Of a DNA stretch of 64,000 nucleotides, positions 44,702-52,304 are shown in pieces (the stretch's first letter is position 1; every line of letters begins with the position of its first letter). The stretch is from Lyngbya sp. PCC 8106. Lineage in GTDB: Bacteria; Cyanobacteriota; Cyanobacteriia; Cyanobacteriales; Microcoleaceae. The position numbers and the translations under genes are program-made. The notes below the pieces were generated by a model. That model was not told the DNA's origin. It saw nothing but the letters and a program-made list of their open reading frames with translations, and did not search any database. The DNA is taken from contig NZ_AAVU01000042.1 of NCBI RefSeq assembly GCF_000169095.1, positions 1 to 64,000 of the forward strand, given 5' to 3'.

Positions 44702-45331
44702 ATGAGCCAAGCCACAACAATTCGGGTTCTGATTGCGGACGATCATGCTATTTTTCGGCAAGGATTAGCCACGATTATTAACCGTGACCCAGAGATGCAG
44801 GTGATTGCCCAAGCCGAAAATGGGGAACAAGCGATCGCTCTATTTGGGGAACACCAACCGGATGTCACGCTAATGGATCTGCGAATGCCGGAAGTGGAAG
44901 GAGTTGCCGCCATCGGTGCAATTTGTGCGCTCGTTAAATCTGCTCGGATTATTGTACTGACCACCTATGATAGTGACGAAGATATCTATCGGGGATTGCA
45001 GGCAGGCGCAAAAGGATATCTGTTGAAAGACACTGAACCTGACGAGCTTCTGAATGCCATTCGTACCGTTCATCGGGGTCAGAAGTACATTCCGCCTGAT
45101 GTGGGAGCAAAGTTGGTACAGCGCCTTAGCAATCCAGAACTGAGTGAAAGAGAACTAGAGGTACTCCGCTCACTGGCGCAGGGGATGAGTAATGCCGATA
45201 TTGCGACTGCTTTGAGTATCGGTGAAGGCACGGTTAAATCTCATGTTAATCGGATTTTGAATAAGTTAGATGTCAGCGATCGCACTCAAGCTGTAATTGT
45301 TGCTGTTAAACGCGGCATTGTCTGCTTGTAG
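44702..45331 (+). CDS. NarL/LuxR-family response regulator
   Basis: 209 residues from ATG 44702; the frame stays open upstream inside the kinase gene. The receiver domain has DDH acid residues (IADDHAIFRQG), phospho-acceptor Asp59 in VTLMDLRMP and Lys in GYLLKDTEP. The C-terminal LuxR helix-turn-helix is LSERELEVLRSLAQGMSNAD followed by GTVKSHVNRILNKLDVSDRT. It starts 7 bases after the kinase stop, so the two form a two-component operon. It may regulate the cargo genes downstream, as inference. Confidence 0.93.
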   Translation: MSQATTIRVLIADDHAIFRQGLATIINRDPEMQVIAQAENGEQAIALFGEHQPDVTLMDLRMPEVEGVAAIGAICALVKSARIIVLTTYDSDEDIYRGLQAGAKGYLLKDTEPDELLNAIRTVHRGQKYIPPDVGAKLVQRLSNPELSERELEVLRSLAQGMSNADIATALSIGEGTVKSHVNRILNKLDVSDRTQAVIVAVKRGIVCL

Positions 45332-45548
45332 AACTTTCGATCAAATTGGGATTCTAACTTGAGTTAGAACCAGCCTTCTACTCCACGATGGCATGGTTGC
45401 TCTATCAATTTATACTGTAAAAAATTTAACTTGCTATAGACGACGGCTTGAAAGCGATCTCCTATATTAAATTTATGCAAACAGTTATGCAGTCAATGGA
45501 TTGAGTAAGTAAATTGCAAGGTTCCATGCCTGATGCAAATGTATAAAA

Positions 45549-46106
45549 ATGAACGACGATCGTAGCCACAGTTCCTTACTTGTACCACCTTCAACCCAGG
45601 ATTGGATGCGAGGTGTGCTGAGTGCTAAGGTCGTGCTGGTGATGTATGGAGACTATCAATGCTCCAGAAGTGCAGACGTTTACAGGATGATTAAAGCGAT
45701 CAAACGAGAGCTGAATACTTGTTTTGGAGAAGATTATTTATGCTTCATCTTCCGTCATTTTCCGCAAGCACAGATTCATCCCAATGCTCAACGGGCAGCC
45801 CAAGCAGCCGTTGCTGCCGCCGCCCAAGGAAAGTTTTGGTTAATGAATGATACTTTATTTGCCCATCAACAGAAGTTAGAAAATGGTTATCTTGTAGAGT
45901 ACGCCAATGATTTAGGGCTTGACATTCCTCAATTTCTCAAAGAGTTGTCTAAACAAGTGCATATTGATCGCACCCATGAAGATATCGAAGGCGGAATACA
46001 TAGTGGAGTAACAACTGCTCCAGCCCTATTTATTAATAACATTCGATATACCGGACGCTGGAGAATGACAGAGTTGATGACAGCCATTATTGCTGCAAGT
46101 CACTAA
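45549..46106 (+). CDS. DsbA-family thioredoxin-fold protein with one active-site Cys
   Basis: 185 residues. VLVMYGDYQCSRSADVYRMI is the active-site region and CFIFRHFPQAQIHPNAQRAA and APALFINNIRYTGRW are the DsbA/thioredoxin_4 signature parts, including the cis-Pro segment TTAPALFI. The usual CxxC is reduced to C-x-x-S, common in this cyanobacterial subgroup, so a disulfide oxidase role is doubtful and a mixed-disulfide or peroxide-linked role is more likely. No signal peptide is seen. It is the first gene after the two-component pair. Confidence 0.85.
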   Translation: MNDDRSHSSLLVPPSTQDWMRGVLSAKVVLVMYGDYQCSRSADVYRMIKAIKRELNTCFGEDYLCFIFRHFPQAQIHPNAQRAAQAAVAAAAQGKFWLMNDTLFAHQQKLENGYLVEYANDLGLDIPQFLKELSKQVHIDRTHEDIEGGIHSGVTTAPALFINNIRYTGRWRMTELMTAIIAASH

Positions 46107-46159
46107 GCTCTATCCATATCTGACTTGTTTGCTAGTGCTAGTGAGCTATCTAATTTCGA

Positions 46160-46292
46160 TCAAGGGCCGGACGACAACGACTGGGCAGGCATCGACATCT
46201 TCCGCCTAGATGATAAAGGCAAGATAGTCGAGCATTGGGACGTGCTTCAGACTATCCCGGAAGCGTCGGCTAACGATAACACAATGTTCTAA
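46160..46292 (+). pseudogene. NTF2/SnoaL-like fragment, C-terminal part
   Basis: The frame ending at 46292 reads DWAGIDIFRLDDKGKIVEHW then DVLQTIPEASANDNTMF-stop, the end of a SnoaL/NTF2-like small protein (typical W.G.DIFR...GKIVEHWDVLQ.IPE). The N-terminal two thirds are missing. It lies just upstream of the oxidoreductase gene. Confidence 0.75.
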
Positions 46293-46369
46293 ACAGTTGA
46301 GTGCTGGTCGTGTGAAGGCCGGTTTGTACAACGGCACTGTTTATTCTAAATCAAGGAGAGTTGGCACAG

Positions 46370-47338
46370 ATGGAATCTATGAAAGCAGCCGTATTAACTG
46401 CGTTTGGTGATGCTGAGAAGTTCGAGATTCAAACGGTTCCCACACCAACACTGAAGGCGAATCAGGTGTTAGTCAGAGTATGTGCAACCTCGATTAACCC
46501 GGTCGATTACCAAACTCGTCGTGGTGATTATAAGGAACTGGTTCAATTACCCGCCATCCTTGGAGTCGATGTTTCAGGGGTGATTGAGGCCATTGGCGAA
46601 GCTGTGGCTGATTTCAAGGTGGGAGACAACGTGTATTATTCGCCGCAAATTTTTGGAGAATTTGGTAGCTACGCTCAGTATCATGTGGCTGATGCAGCGA
46701 TTGTTGCATTGAAGCCTGCAAATCTATCGCACATTGAAGCCGCTTCTTTTCCGCTTGCAGGCGGAACGGCTTGGGATTGTCTGGTGACCAGGGGCAATCT
46801 ACAAGTTGGTGAAACAGTTCTCATCCATGCGGGTGCGGGTGGAGTGGGTTCGATCGCAGTTCAACTCGCTAAAGCGATCGGGGCATACGTTTTTGCGACG
46901 TGTAGTTCTAGAAACCGAGATTTCGTGACAGAACTGGGCGCAGATCGGGTGATTGATTACAAAAATGAAGATTATGTAGAAGTCATTCGTCAAGAAACAA
47001 ATGGACTGGGCGTGGATTTAGTTCTAGATACGATCGGCGGAGAAACCATTCAGCGTAGTCTAGAAATCATTCGTCCCTTCGGTAGGCTGACAAGCATTGT
47101 AGACATTGCAACTCCGCAATCGCTTCTTGAAGCATGGGGTAAGAATCTGACGATTCATTTTGTTTTTTCACCCCAGTATCGAGCCAAATTAGAGGCTTTG
47201 ACAAAACTAATCGAGCGTCATCAGCTTCGCCCAGTGATTGATTCAGTATTTTCTTGGGATCAGGTCGTTCTGGCACATCAGCGTCTAGAGCAGGGAGGGA
47301 CACGGGGCAAAATTGTGCTGAAGTTCACAGAAAATTAG
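46370..47338 (+). CDS. Zinc-type alcohol dehydrogenase-like / quinone oxidoreductase family protein
   Basis: 322 residues from ATG 46370, 12 bases after AAGGAG; ATG 46379 is an alternative. An MDR-superfamily protein: KAAVLTAFGDAEKFEIQTVP, NPVDYQTRRGDY, PAILGVDVSGVIEAIGEAV, FPLAGGTAWDCLVTRGNLQV, then the NADPH-binding HAGAGGVGSIAVQLAKAIGA. It ends LEQGGTRGKIVLKF. Zinc-binding cysteines are absent, so it is a zinc-independent quinone oxidoreductase-like reductase, probably acting on reactive carbonyls or quinones in the cytoplasm. Confidence 0.9.
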   Translation: MESMKAAVLTAFGDAEKFEIQTVPTPTLKANQVLVRVCATSINPVDYQTRRGDYKELVQLPAILGVDVSGVIEAIGEAVADFKVGDNVYYSPQIFGEFGSYAQYHVADAAIVALKPANLSHIEAASFPLAGGTAWDCLVTRGNLQVGETVLIHAGAGGVGSIAVQLAKAIGAYVFATCSSRNRDFVTELGADRVIDYKNEDYVEVIRQETNGLGVDLVLDTIGGETIQRSLEIIRPFGRLTSIVDIATPQSLLEAWGKNLTIHFVFSPQYRAKLEALTKLIERHQLRPVIDSVFSWDQVVLAHQRLEQGGTRGKIVLKFTEN

Positions 47339-47664
47339 ACCATCTCTTGTCTAGTTGATCCAGCTTGGCGCAAAGAAGACGAAACGATTTATGCACCTGA
47401 AATTGAGGCAACCGGATCACTCTAATCTAATCGCTCAAAACTATGAATTCACAAATAGCTCAAACCACCACTACTGCGGACTCGTCCGCACAACCATACC
47501 AACGGCACAAAACTCGATATGCGAGGCGTTGTTGTTGTGGGACTGAGAGAAAACACGATCGCATGGGCGCGGTTGTATATGGAGCAGCTTGCCCAAGTCC
47601 TACAAGCAGACATCCTAAAAGCAGTCTAACTGCTAATCAGCTTTAACTACAAGGAACAATCACC
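47339..47664 (+). other. Decayed spacer with gene fragments
   Basis: About 325 bases with no intact gene. A short frame ends at 47425 (PAWRKEDETIYAPEIEATGS, unrecognised). A second NTF2-like remnant follows, listed separately. Confidence 0.5.
47443..47629 (+). pseudogene. NTF2/SnoaL-like remnant
   Basis: Opens MNSQIAQTTTTADSS, nearly the same as the truncated gene at 52010, then breaks. In another frame (47519-47629) it continues VVGLRENTIAWARLYMEQ and ends DILKAV-stop, resembling the C-terminal strand of NTF2-like proteins. The middle is deleted and the frame lost. Confidence 0.65.
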
Positions 47665-48210
47665 ATGTCAACTGATGAGAACAAAGTTATCGCACCATCT
47701 CGACAGACTATGTATTCGAGAAAACTCATCAACAAGATAATCACTGCTTTAGGATGCATTTTTGTTACGTTACTCGTTGTGTTTTTACCTGCTACTACTA
47801 CTGCACAAACTCGACCAGCAATGATTGCACCACAAACTCAACCAGAACAGAACCGCCGTGAGCAAGGCAATCAAGTTATCAATAAGCTAACCGGTGGAGC
47901 AGGGCAACCCGTACTCAATGCTCTCCGTCAGGATTTTCCGTTTCTTGCAGATGCGATCGTAGACTATTCCCTCGGTGATGTCTGGTCACGTCAGGGACTA
48001 GACGATCGTACCCGCCAGCTTGCCACTGTTGCCGTCTTTGCCGCCGCCGGAAATTTGCCACAGATGAAGATCCACGCAAGCTATGCCCTCAGACTTGGCG
48101 TAACGCAAGACGAACTTAAAGAAATCATTTACCTCACCACAGTAACGGCTGGTTTTCCGCGCTCGATTGATGCGGCACAAGCATTGCGAGAAGTCTTCAC
48201 CGCGCAATAA
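47665..48210 (+). CDS. Carboxymuconolactone decarboxylase-like protein, exported
   Basis: 181 residues. A signal peptide or anchor (about residues 20-47, LINKIITALGCIFVTLLVVF, ATTTAQ) precedes a CMD-family helical domain: FLADAIVDYSLGDVWSRQGL, DDRTRQLATVAVFAAAGN, HASYALRLGVTQDELKEIIY and LTTVTAGFPRSIDAAQAL. The AhpD-type CxxC is absent; the His-containing version typical of gamma-carboxymuconolactone decarboxylase-like proteins is present. Substrate unknown; likely periplasmic. AAGGA precedes the start. Confidence 0.87.
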   Translation: MSTDENKVIAPSRQTMYSRKLINKIITALGCIFVTLLVVFLPATTTAQTRPAMIAPQTQPEQNRREQGNQVINKLTGGAGQPVLNALRQDFPFLADAIVDYSLGDVWSRQGLDDRTRQLATVAVFAAAGNLPQMKIHASYALRLGVTQDELKEIIYLTTVTAGFPRSIDAAQALREVFTAQ

Positions 48211-48273
48211 AACGTTTTAGCACTACACCATAAGTTCGCTCGATAACCGCAAAATAAATAGGAGATAAGGCTC

Positions 48274-49014
48274 ATGACGACGAATAAAGACACTCAAAAA
48301 GTTATTGCGATTACTGGAGCTAGTAGCGGTATTGGTGAAGCAACTGCTAGATTGCTGGCTCATCAGGGTTTACGGGTTGTGTTAGGGGCGCGACGCACCG
48401 ATCGACTCGAAGCAATTGCTGCCGAAATTCGCTCCTTTGGTGGCGAAGCAGAATATCGTACCCTTGATGTCACCAATCTCGAAGACATGCAAGCCTTTGT
48501 CGAGTTTGCCCAAGATAAATTTGGTCGCCTTGATGTTGTGGTGAACAATGCAGGCTTGATGCCGCTCTCCAGGCTAGAGGTACTCAAGATCGATGAATGG
48601 AACCGCATGATTGATGTGAACATTCGCGGTGTGCTTCACGGAATTGCTGCTGCACTACCCCTCTTTAAGCAGCAACGATCAGGGCAGTTTGTCAATCTAT
48701 CCTCGATCGGCGGTCACAACGTCTATCCAACCGCAGCCGTGTACTGCGCCACTAAGTTTGCAGTTTGGGCGATTTCCGAAGGACTGCGGCAGGAATCGAC
48801 AGACATCCGGGTTACGGTGATTTCGCCTGGCGTGACGGAAACTGAACTTGCCAGCACGATCACGGATGCTGAAGCAGCGGAATGGGTGGGGGGATTTCGT
48901 GAGGCAGTGATTCCAGCAGATGCGATTGCACGGGCGATTGCCTTTGCGATCGAGCAACCCGCAGGGGTGGATGTGAATGAAATCATTGTTCGACCGATTG
49001 GGCAAATGAGCTAA
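48274..49014 (+). CDS. Short-chain dehydrogenase/reductase
   Basis: 246 residues, classical SDR. The cofactor motif TGASSGIGEATA is at about 14-25, NNAG near 92, the catalytic Ser in LSSIGGHN and Tyr-x-x-x-Lys in YCATK. GARRTDRLEAIA after the second strand suggests NADP preference. It ends IIVRPIGQMS. Ribosome site GGAG precedes the ATG. Related bacterial enzymes reduce small carbonyls. Part of the same-strand cargo cluster. Confidence 0.92.
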   Translation: MTTNKDTQKVIAITGASSGIGEATARLLAHQGLRVVLGARRTDRLEAIAAEIRSFGGEAEYRTLDVTNLEDMQAFVEFAQDKFGRLDVVVNNAGLMPLSRLEVLKIDEWNRMIDVNIRGVLHGIAAALPLFKQQRSGQFVNLSSIGGHNVYPTAAVYCATKFAVWAISEGLRQESTDIRVTVISPGVTETELASTITDAEAAEWVGGFREAVIPADAIARAIAFAIEQPAGVDVNEIIVRPIGQMS

Positions 49015-49042
49015 GAAGACGGATCATTTGGAGACTAAACCA

Positions 49043-49834
49043 ATGGCAATTCTGAAACAATTTGGGATTTTATTTGTATTGGGCAGTGTGGGAATTGTCA
49101 TGTTCACGATCACGTCTATTCCTTTAATCGAGCAACAGTTAGCGAAACTGTCTCCAGAAACACTGGAAAAAGTGCCTCCATTGGGAACTTTAATGCTTCT
49201 GCAAGGACTACAGTATTCAATTCTACTGGCAATCAGCATTCTGATCGGAATTGGCTGTGCCTATCGTGTTGGATTAAGCTCCCATTTGATTGATCATTGG
49301 GTGTTTCATACCGCTAAGTCTCTATCTTTTGCTGTTGAGATGAAGTGGAGCTTGGGTGTGGGTGCAGTGGGGGCGATCGTTCTCTTGTTGCTCGATCGGT
49401 TGATGCAACCTGCCCTACCTGAAGCACTACAGGCAGCCAATAATACAGAACCAAGTGGGTTGAATTTGCTCACAGCAATGTTCTATGGTGGCATCACTGA
49501 GGAGATTTTGATGCGCTGGGGTTTAATGTCGCTGCTTGTTTGGATCGCGTGGAAAGGTCTAAAACAAGGCGTTACGTTGCCAAGTCAAGGGATTTACCAG
49601 GGTGCGATCGTTCTAGCCGCTTTGGTATTTGGACTACTACACCTGCCAGCGACTGCCGCGATCGTTCCCCTCACGACCGTTGTGATTGTCCGAGCGATAT
49701 TACTCAATGGGATTGCTGGCATTGCTTTTGGTTGGCTCTTTTGGCAATACTCGCTTGAGGCTGCGATGTTATCCCATGTCAGCTTTCATGCCTTTTCCTT
49801 TGCTCTTAGTCTAATGCTTGCAAGATTTGTCTAA
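49043..49834 (+). CDS. CPBP-family intramembrane metalloprotease-like protein
   Basis: 263 residues from ATG 49043; the TTG at 49028 is less likely. Several membrane helices carry the CPBP/Abi motifs: GGITEEILMRWGLMS (EExxxR), ALVFGLLHLPATA (FxxxH) and MLSHVSFHAFSF (HxxxH/N). The family includes CAAX-type proteases and bacteriocin-immunity proteins. Substrate unknown. Located between two SDR genes in the transposon cargo. Confidence 0.87.
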   Translation: MAILKQFGILFVLGSVGIVMFTITSIPLIEQQLAKLSPETLEKVPPLGTLMLLQGLQYSILLAISILIGIGCAYRVGLSSHLIDHWVFHTAKSLSFAVEMKWSLGVGAVGAIVLLLLDRLMQPALPEALQAANNTEPSGLNLLTAMFYGGITEEILMRWGLMSLLVWIAWKGLKQGVTLPSQGIYQGAIVLAALVFGLLHLPATAAIVPLTTVVIVRAILLNGIAGIAFGWLFWQYSLEAAMLSHVSFHAFSFALSLMLARFV

Positions 49835-49904
49835 GCTTTTTTCTAAAGCGATTTCATGATTATTTCAAGAGAGAACAACCGGACTTGATTTTAGGAGAAA
49901 TAGA

Positions 49905-50660
49905 ATGATACTGCACGATAAAGTGGCGTTAGTTACGGGAGGCGCATCGGGAATTGGTCGAGCAACAGCGATCGCATTCGGTGCTGCTGGAGCCAAAGTG
50001 GTTTTCTCGGACATACGCGGTGTAGAAGGTCAAGAAACGGCTGATTTGATTCGCGAGACTGGGACGGAATGCTTGTTCGTGAAATCAGATGTATCGAGTG
50101 AGGCGGATGTCCGGGAATTGGTGCAGAAAGCGATCACGACCTACGGCAGACTCGATTGTGCCTTTAACAATGCTGGCATTGATCTTGCTGTTAAACCACT
50201 GCACGAACAATCGATCGAGGATTTTGACAAGATCATGTCGATCAATGCGCGAGGAGTATTTCTGTGCATGAAATATGAAATTCAACAGATGCTCACCCAG
50301 GGCGCAGGCGCGATCGTGAATAATTCGTCCACCAATGGTCTTGTTGGGCTGCCGGGAATTTCTCCCTACGTTGCCAGCAAACACGCGGTGATGGGGCTGA
50401 CACGCACTGCCGCACTTGACTATGCCAAACAGGGCATTCGGATTAATGCTGTTAATCCCGGTCCCATTGCGACTGATCTAATGGCTCGTAGCGCTAACCA
50501 GATGGGCATCACGTTCGATGATCTCGGATCTATGGTTCCAATGGGTCGGATTGGTCAGGCAACGGAAATTGCTCAAGCAGTTGTATTTCTCTGCTCTGAT
50601 GCTGCCAGCTATATTACAGGACAACCTTTAGCGATCGATGGCGGATATACAGTGAGTTGA
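49905..50660 (+). CDS. Short-chain dehydrogenase/reductase (glucose 1-dehydrogenase-like)
   Basis: 251 residues. TGGASGIGRATAIAFG is the cofactor site, FSDIRGVEGQET suggests NAD use by the Asp after strand two, NNAGID, Ser in NNSSTNG and YVASK complete the catalytic set, and QPLAIDGGYTVS is the usual end. AGGAG precedes the start. Several such proteins are annotated glucose or cyclohexanol dehydrogenases, but substrate cannot be told. Confidence 0.92.
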   Translation: MILHDKVALVTGGASGIGRATAIAFGAAGAKVVFSDIRGVEGQETADLIRETGTECLFVKSDVSSEADVRELVQKAITTYGRLDCAFNNAGIDLAVKPLHEQSIEDFDKIMSINARGVFLCMKYEIQQMLTQGAGAIVNNSSTNGLVGLPGISPYVASKHAVMGLTRTAALDYAKQGIRINAVNPGPIATDLMARSANQMGITFDDLGSMVPMGRIGQATEIAQAVVFLCSDAASYITGQPLAIDGGYTVS

Positions 50661-50756
50661 TTTTTGATTGTTGATCGTGGAATCACAGTGAATCGATCCA
50701 TCAACAAATCAAACCGCGATCGCTTCTTTAAGAGATAATCAGCTCTGCAATTTTAG

Positions 50757-51056
50757 ATGGTGAATCAAATGATTAAGTACAAAGATTTTGCGCCTCGAAT
50801 TACTGAACGGGGACCCTTCGGCGGACCTACCGAGTATGAATCCTTCTCGGAGGTTGTGAGTGCTGTAAATCAGTGGATCGAAAGTACAACGATACAGGTG
50901 ATCAATGTTGAAACTGTTGTTTTACCTGATCGGATTAAAGGCATGGGTGATGGTGACTACGGAGTGACGACCAGTAATGCTTTCTACCCAGTGATGATCA
51001 GTCAGGGTCTTGCAATCAATTGCTTTCAATGTGTGCGTGTGTGGTACAGAGAATAA
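50757..51056 (+). CDS. Hypothetical protein, 99 aa
   Basis: A soluble 99-residue protein. It contains SEVVSAVNQWIESTTIQVIN followed by VETVVLPDRIKGMGDGDYGV, a pattern that suggests a small alpha/beta domain, and ends CFQCVRVWYRE. I do not recognise the family. It is in the same-strand cargo run, and translation could start at 50757 or at the second Met (50769). Confidence 0.6.
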   Translation: MVNQMIKYKDFAPRITERGPFGGPTEYESFSEVVSAVNQWIESTTIQVINVETVVLPDRIKGMGDGDYGVTTSNAFYPVMISQGLAINCFQCVRVWYRE

Positions 51057-51077
51057 GCTTTATCGGAAAGAGAAAAA

Positions 51078-51455
51078 ATGAAACGATTTACCGGGTTTAC
51101 TTTCCTGTATCTTGCGCTGGGAGTTTGTCTAACGGCGATCGCGCTTGGATACCCAAATCTACCTTCGGGTCTTCAAACCAGCCTGTTCATCAGTGCAGGA
51201 GTATCCTACCTTGTTTGTCTCTTCAGTACCTTCCCATTTTGGCGGGAGACGACAATCCGCTTCTATCGCCGCCGCAATTCACTGGTTATTCTACCCTGGT
51301 TGGTGATTGGATTCAATATTGTTTGGATGATCTGGGAGGTTCAGAGTCAGAACTGGACAATAGAAGCCATTTTACAAGCGTTTTCGCGGCTAATAGTTGT
51401 CTTACTGTTTGCAGAAATCATTGCGATTACATGGCAAGTGAATTCTGAACATTAG
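51078..51455 (+). CDS. Small membrane protein, 125 aa
   Basis: Four predicted helices: about 5-25 (FLYLALGVCLTAIALG), 32-53, 68-87 (LVILPWLVIGFNIVWMIW) and 96-118. A basic loop ETTIRFYRRRN lies between helices two and three. No known motif. Good ribosome site (GGAAAGAG) 8 bases before the ATG, 21 bases after the preceding gene, so probably co-transcribed. Confidence 0.65.
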   Translation: MKRFTGFTFLYLALGVCLTAIALGYPNLPSGLQTSLFISAGVSYLVCLFSTFPFWRETTIRFYRRRNSLVILPWLVIGFNIVWMIWEVQSQNWTIEAILQAFSRLIVVLLFAEIIAITWQVNSEH

Positions 51456-51533
51456 TGTCTAAATCGGATGATGCCCAAACAAACTCGTTTCAGCAACGCG
51501 AGATAGAGTCAAACATACTACACAAGGAACACC

Positions 51534-51935
51534 ATGAATAAGCCCAAGTTTTTTGTCACCCCTGGTTATGGGGAACGCCTGCTGAATGAATTGCATTACT
51601 CGCAAGCAGTAAAAATTGGCGATCGCGTTGAGACATCAGGTCAAGGTGGCTGGGATGACAATCTGCAAATTACCGAATCGCTTGCAGACGAGATTGCTCA
51701 GGCGTTCCGGAATGTAGAGCGAACCTTGGCAACTGCTGGTGCGGGTTGGGAGCATGTTGTCCACGTTAATTCTTACCATGTTGGCGGGTTCCCCCCGGAG
51801 GTTAACGAAGTGATGTCCAAGCTATTTCGTCATTATATGCCCAACCACGCTCCAATCTGGACACAGGTAGGAGTCGCGGCGCTTGGACTACCCACGATGC
51901 GGATTGAAATTCGCGTGACTGCAATTGTTCCGTGA
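51534..51935 (+). CDS. RidA family (YjgF/UK114) protein
   Basis: 133 residues. The family core is clear: SQAVKIGDRVETSGQGGWDD, AFRNVERTLATAGAGWEHVV, VNSYHVGG and the C-terminal ending GLPTMRIEIRVTAIVP with the conserved Arg before the last strand. RidA proteins deaminate reactive enamine/imine intermediates, and many subgroups have other small substrates. It is the last intact gene of the transposon cargo. Confidence 0.9.
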   Translation: MNKPKFFVTPGYGERLLNELHYSQAVKIGDRVETSGQGGWDDNLQITESLADEIAQAFRNVERTLATAGAGWEHVVHVNSYHVGGFPPEVNEVMSKLFRHYMPNHAPIWTQVGVAALGLPTMRIEIRVTAIVP

Positions 51936-52009
51936 GTTTTGCAAGCGTTAATAACACAATTTATGCTGCTCGAAAACTGGTCTATCACTTAAAAGGAGAA
52001 CTCAAGACT

Positions 52010-52126
52010 GTGAATTCACAAACAGCTCAAACCACCACTAATGCTGACGAGTCGGCAATCCGTGCTTTCCTTCACCAGATCTCAATTAAGTGCGGATATT
52101 CTCAAGTAGGTGCGGAATTCCGCGTT
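52010..52126 (+). pseudogene. NTF2-like gene cut off near the right terminal repeat
   Basis: A GTG start with a good AAGGAG site opens MNSQTAQTTTNADESAIRAF, then LHQIS, the N-terminal helix of SgcJ/NTF2-like proteins (DESAIRA...), before losing identity about 40 bases ahead of the right repeat. The gene therefore lost its 3' part. A 12-bp palindrome GCGGAATTCCGC lies at 52112-52123. Confidence 0.65.
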
Positions 52127-52177
52127 TTACAAATATTTACATCGTGTCCTATTTTGCGCTGATCTCGGCTTTACCCC
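52127..52177 (-). repeat. Right inverted terminal repeat (IR-R)
   Basis: Reads inwards from 52177 as GGGGTAAAGCCGAGAT and matches the left repeat over about 51 bases with seven mismatches. Confidence 0.9.
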
Positions 52178-52182
52178 TTACT
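52178..52182. repeat. Target-site duplication, right copy
   Basis: TTACT directly outside IR-R, identical to the five bases outside IR-L at 41278-41282. Confidence 0.85.
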
Positions 52183-52304
52183 GAAACCAGATCAAACATT
52201 GCTGTTTCCATCTGATTTCCAATAAAAATCCTATAGTCTGTAAAAATATCCATCGCCCAGTATTTATACTACTGCAAATTTACCTGCTGCTCTGATTTCA
52301 GGTA

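Larger units (their letters stand above)
41283..52177. mobile_element. Tn3-family transposon, 10.9 kb, with redox and two-component cargo
   Basis: Bounded by inverted terminal repeats of about 51 bp (41283-41333 and 52127-52177) that start GGGGTAAAGCCGAGAT, 44 of 51 positions matching by hand alignment, and flanked by a perfect TTACT duplication. Inside are a truncated, frameshifted Tn3 transposase, an internal third terminal repeat, an IS4-type remnant, a histidine kinase/response regulator pair, eight redox or small-protein genes and three broken NTF2-like genes. No resolvase or res site was found. With its transposase ruined, it would need help in trans to move. The insertion lies between the convergent aroE and lpxA genes. 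Confidence 0.88.

Noticed and set aside
41283..52177. Prophage or integrative conjugative element as explanation of the block
   Set aside because: No integrase, phage structural, relaxase or tRNA attachment site; ends and 5-bp duplication fit a Tn3-family element.
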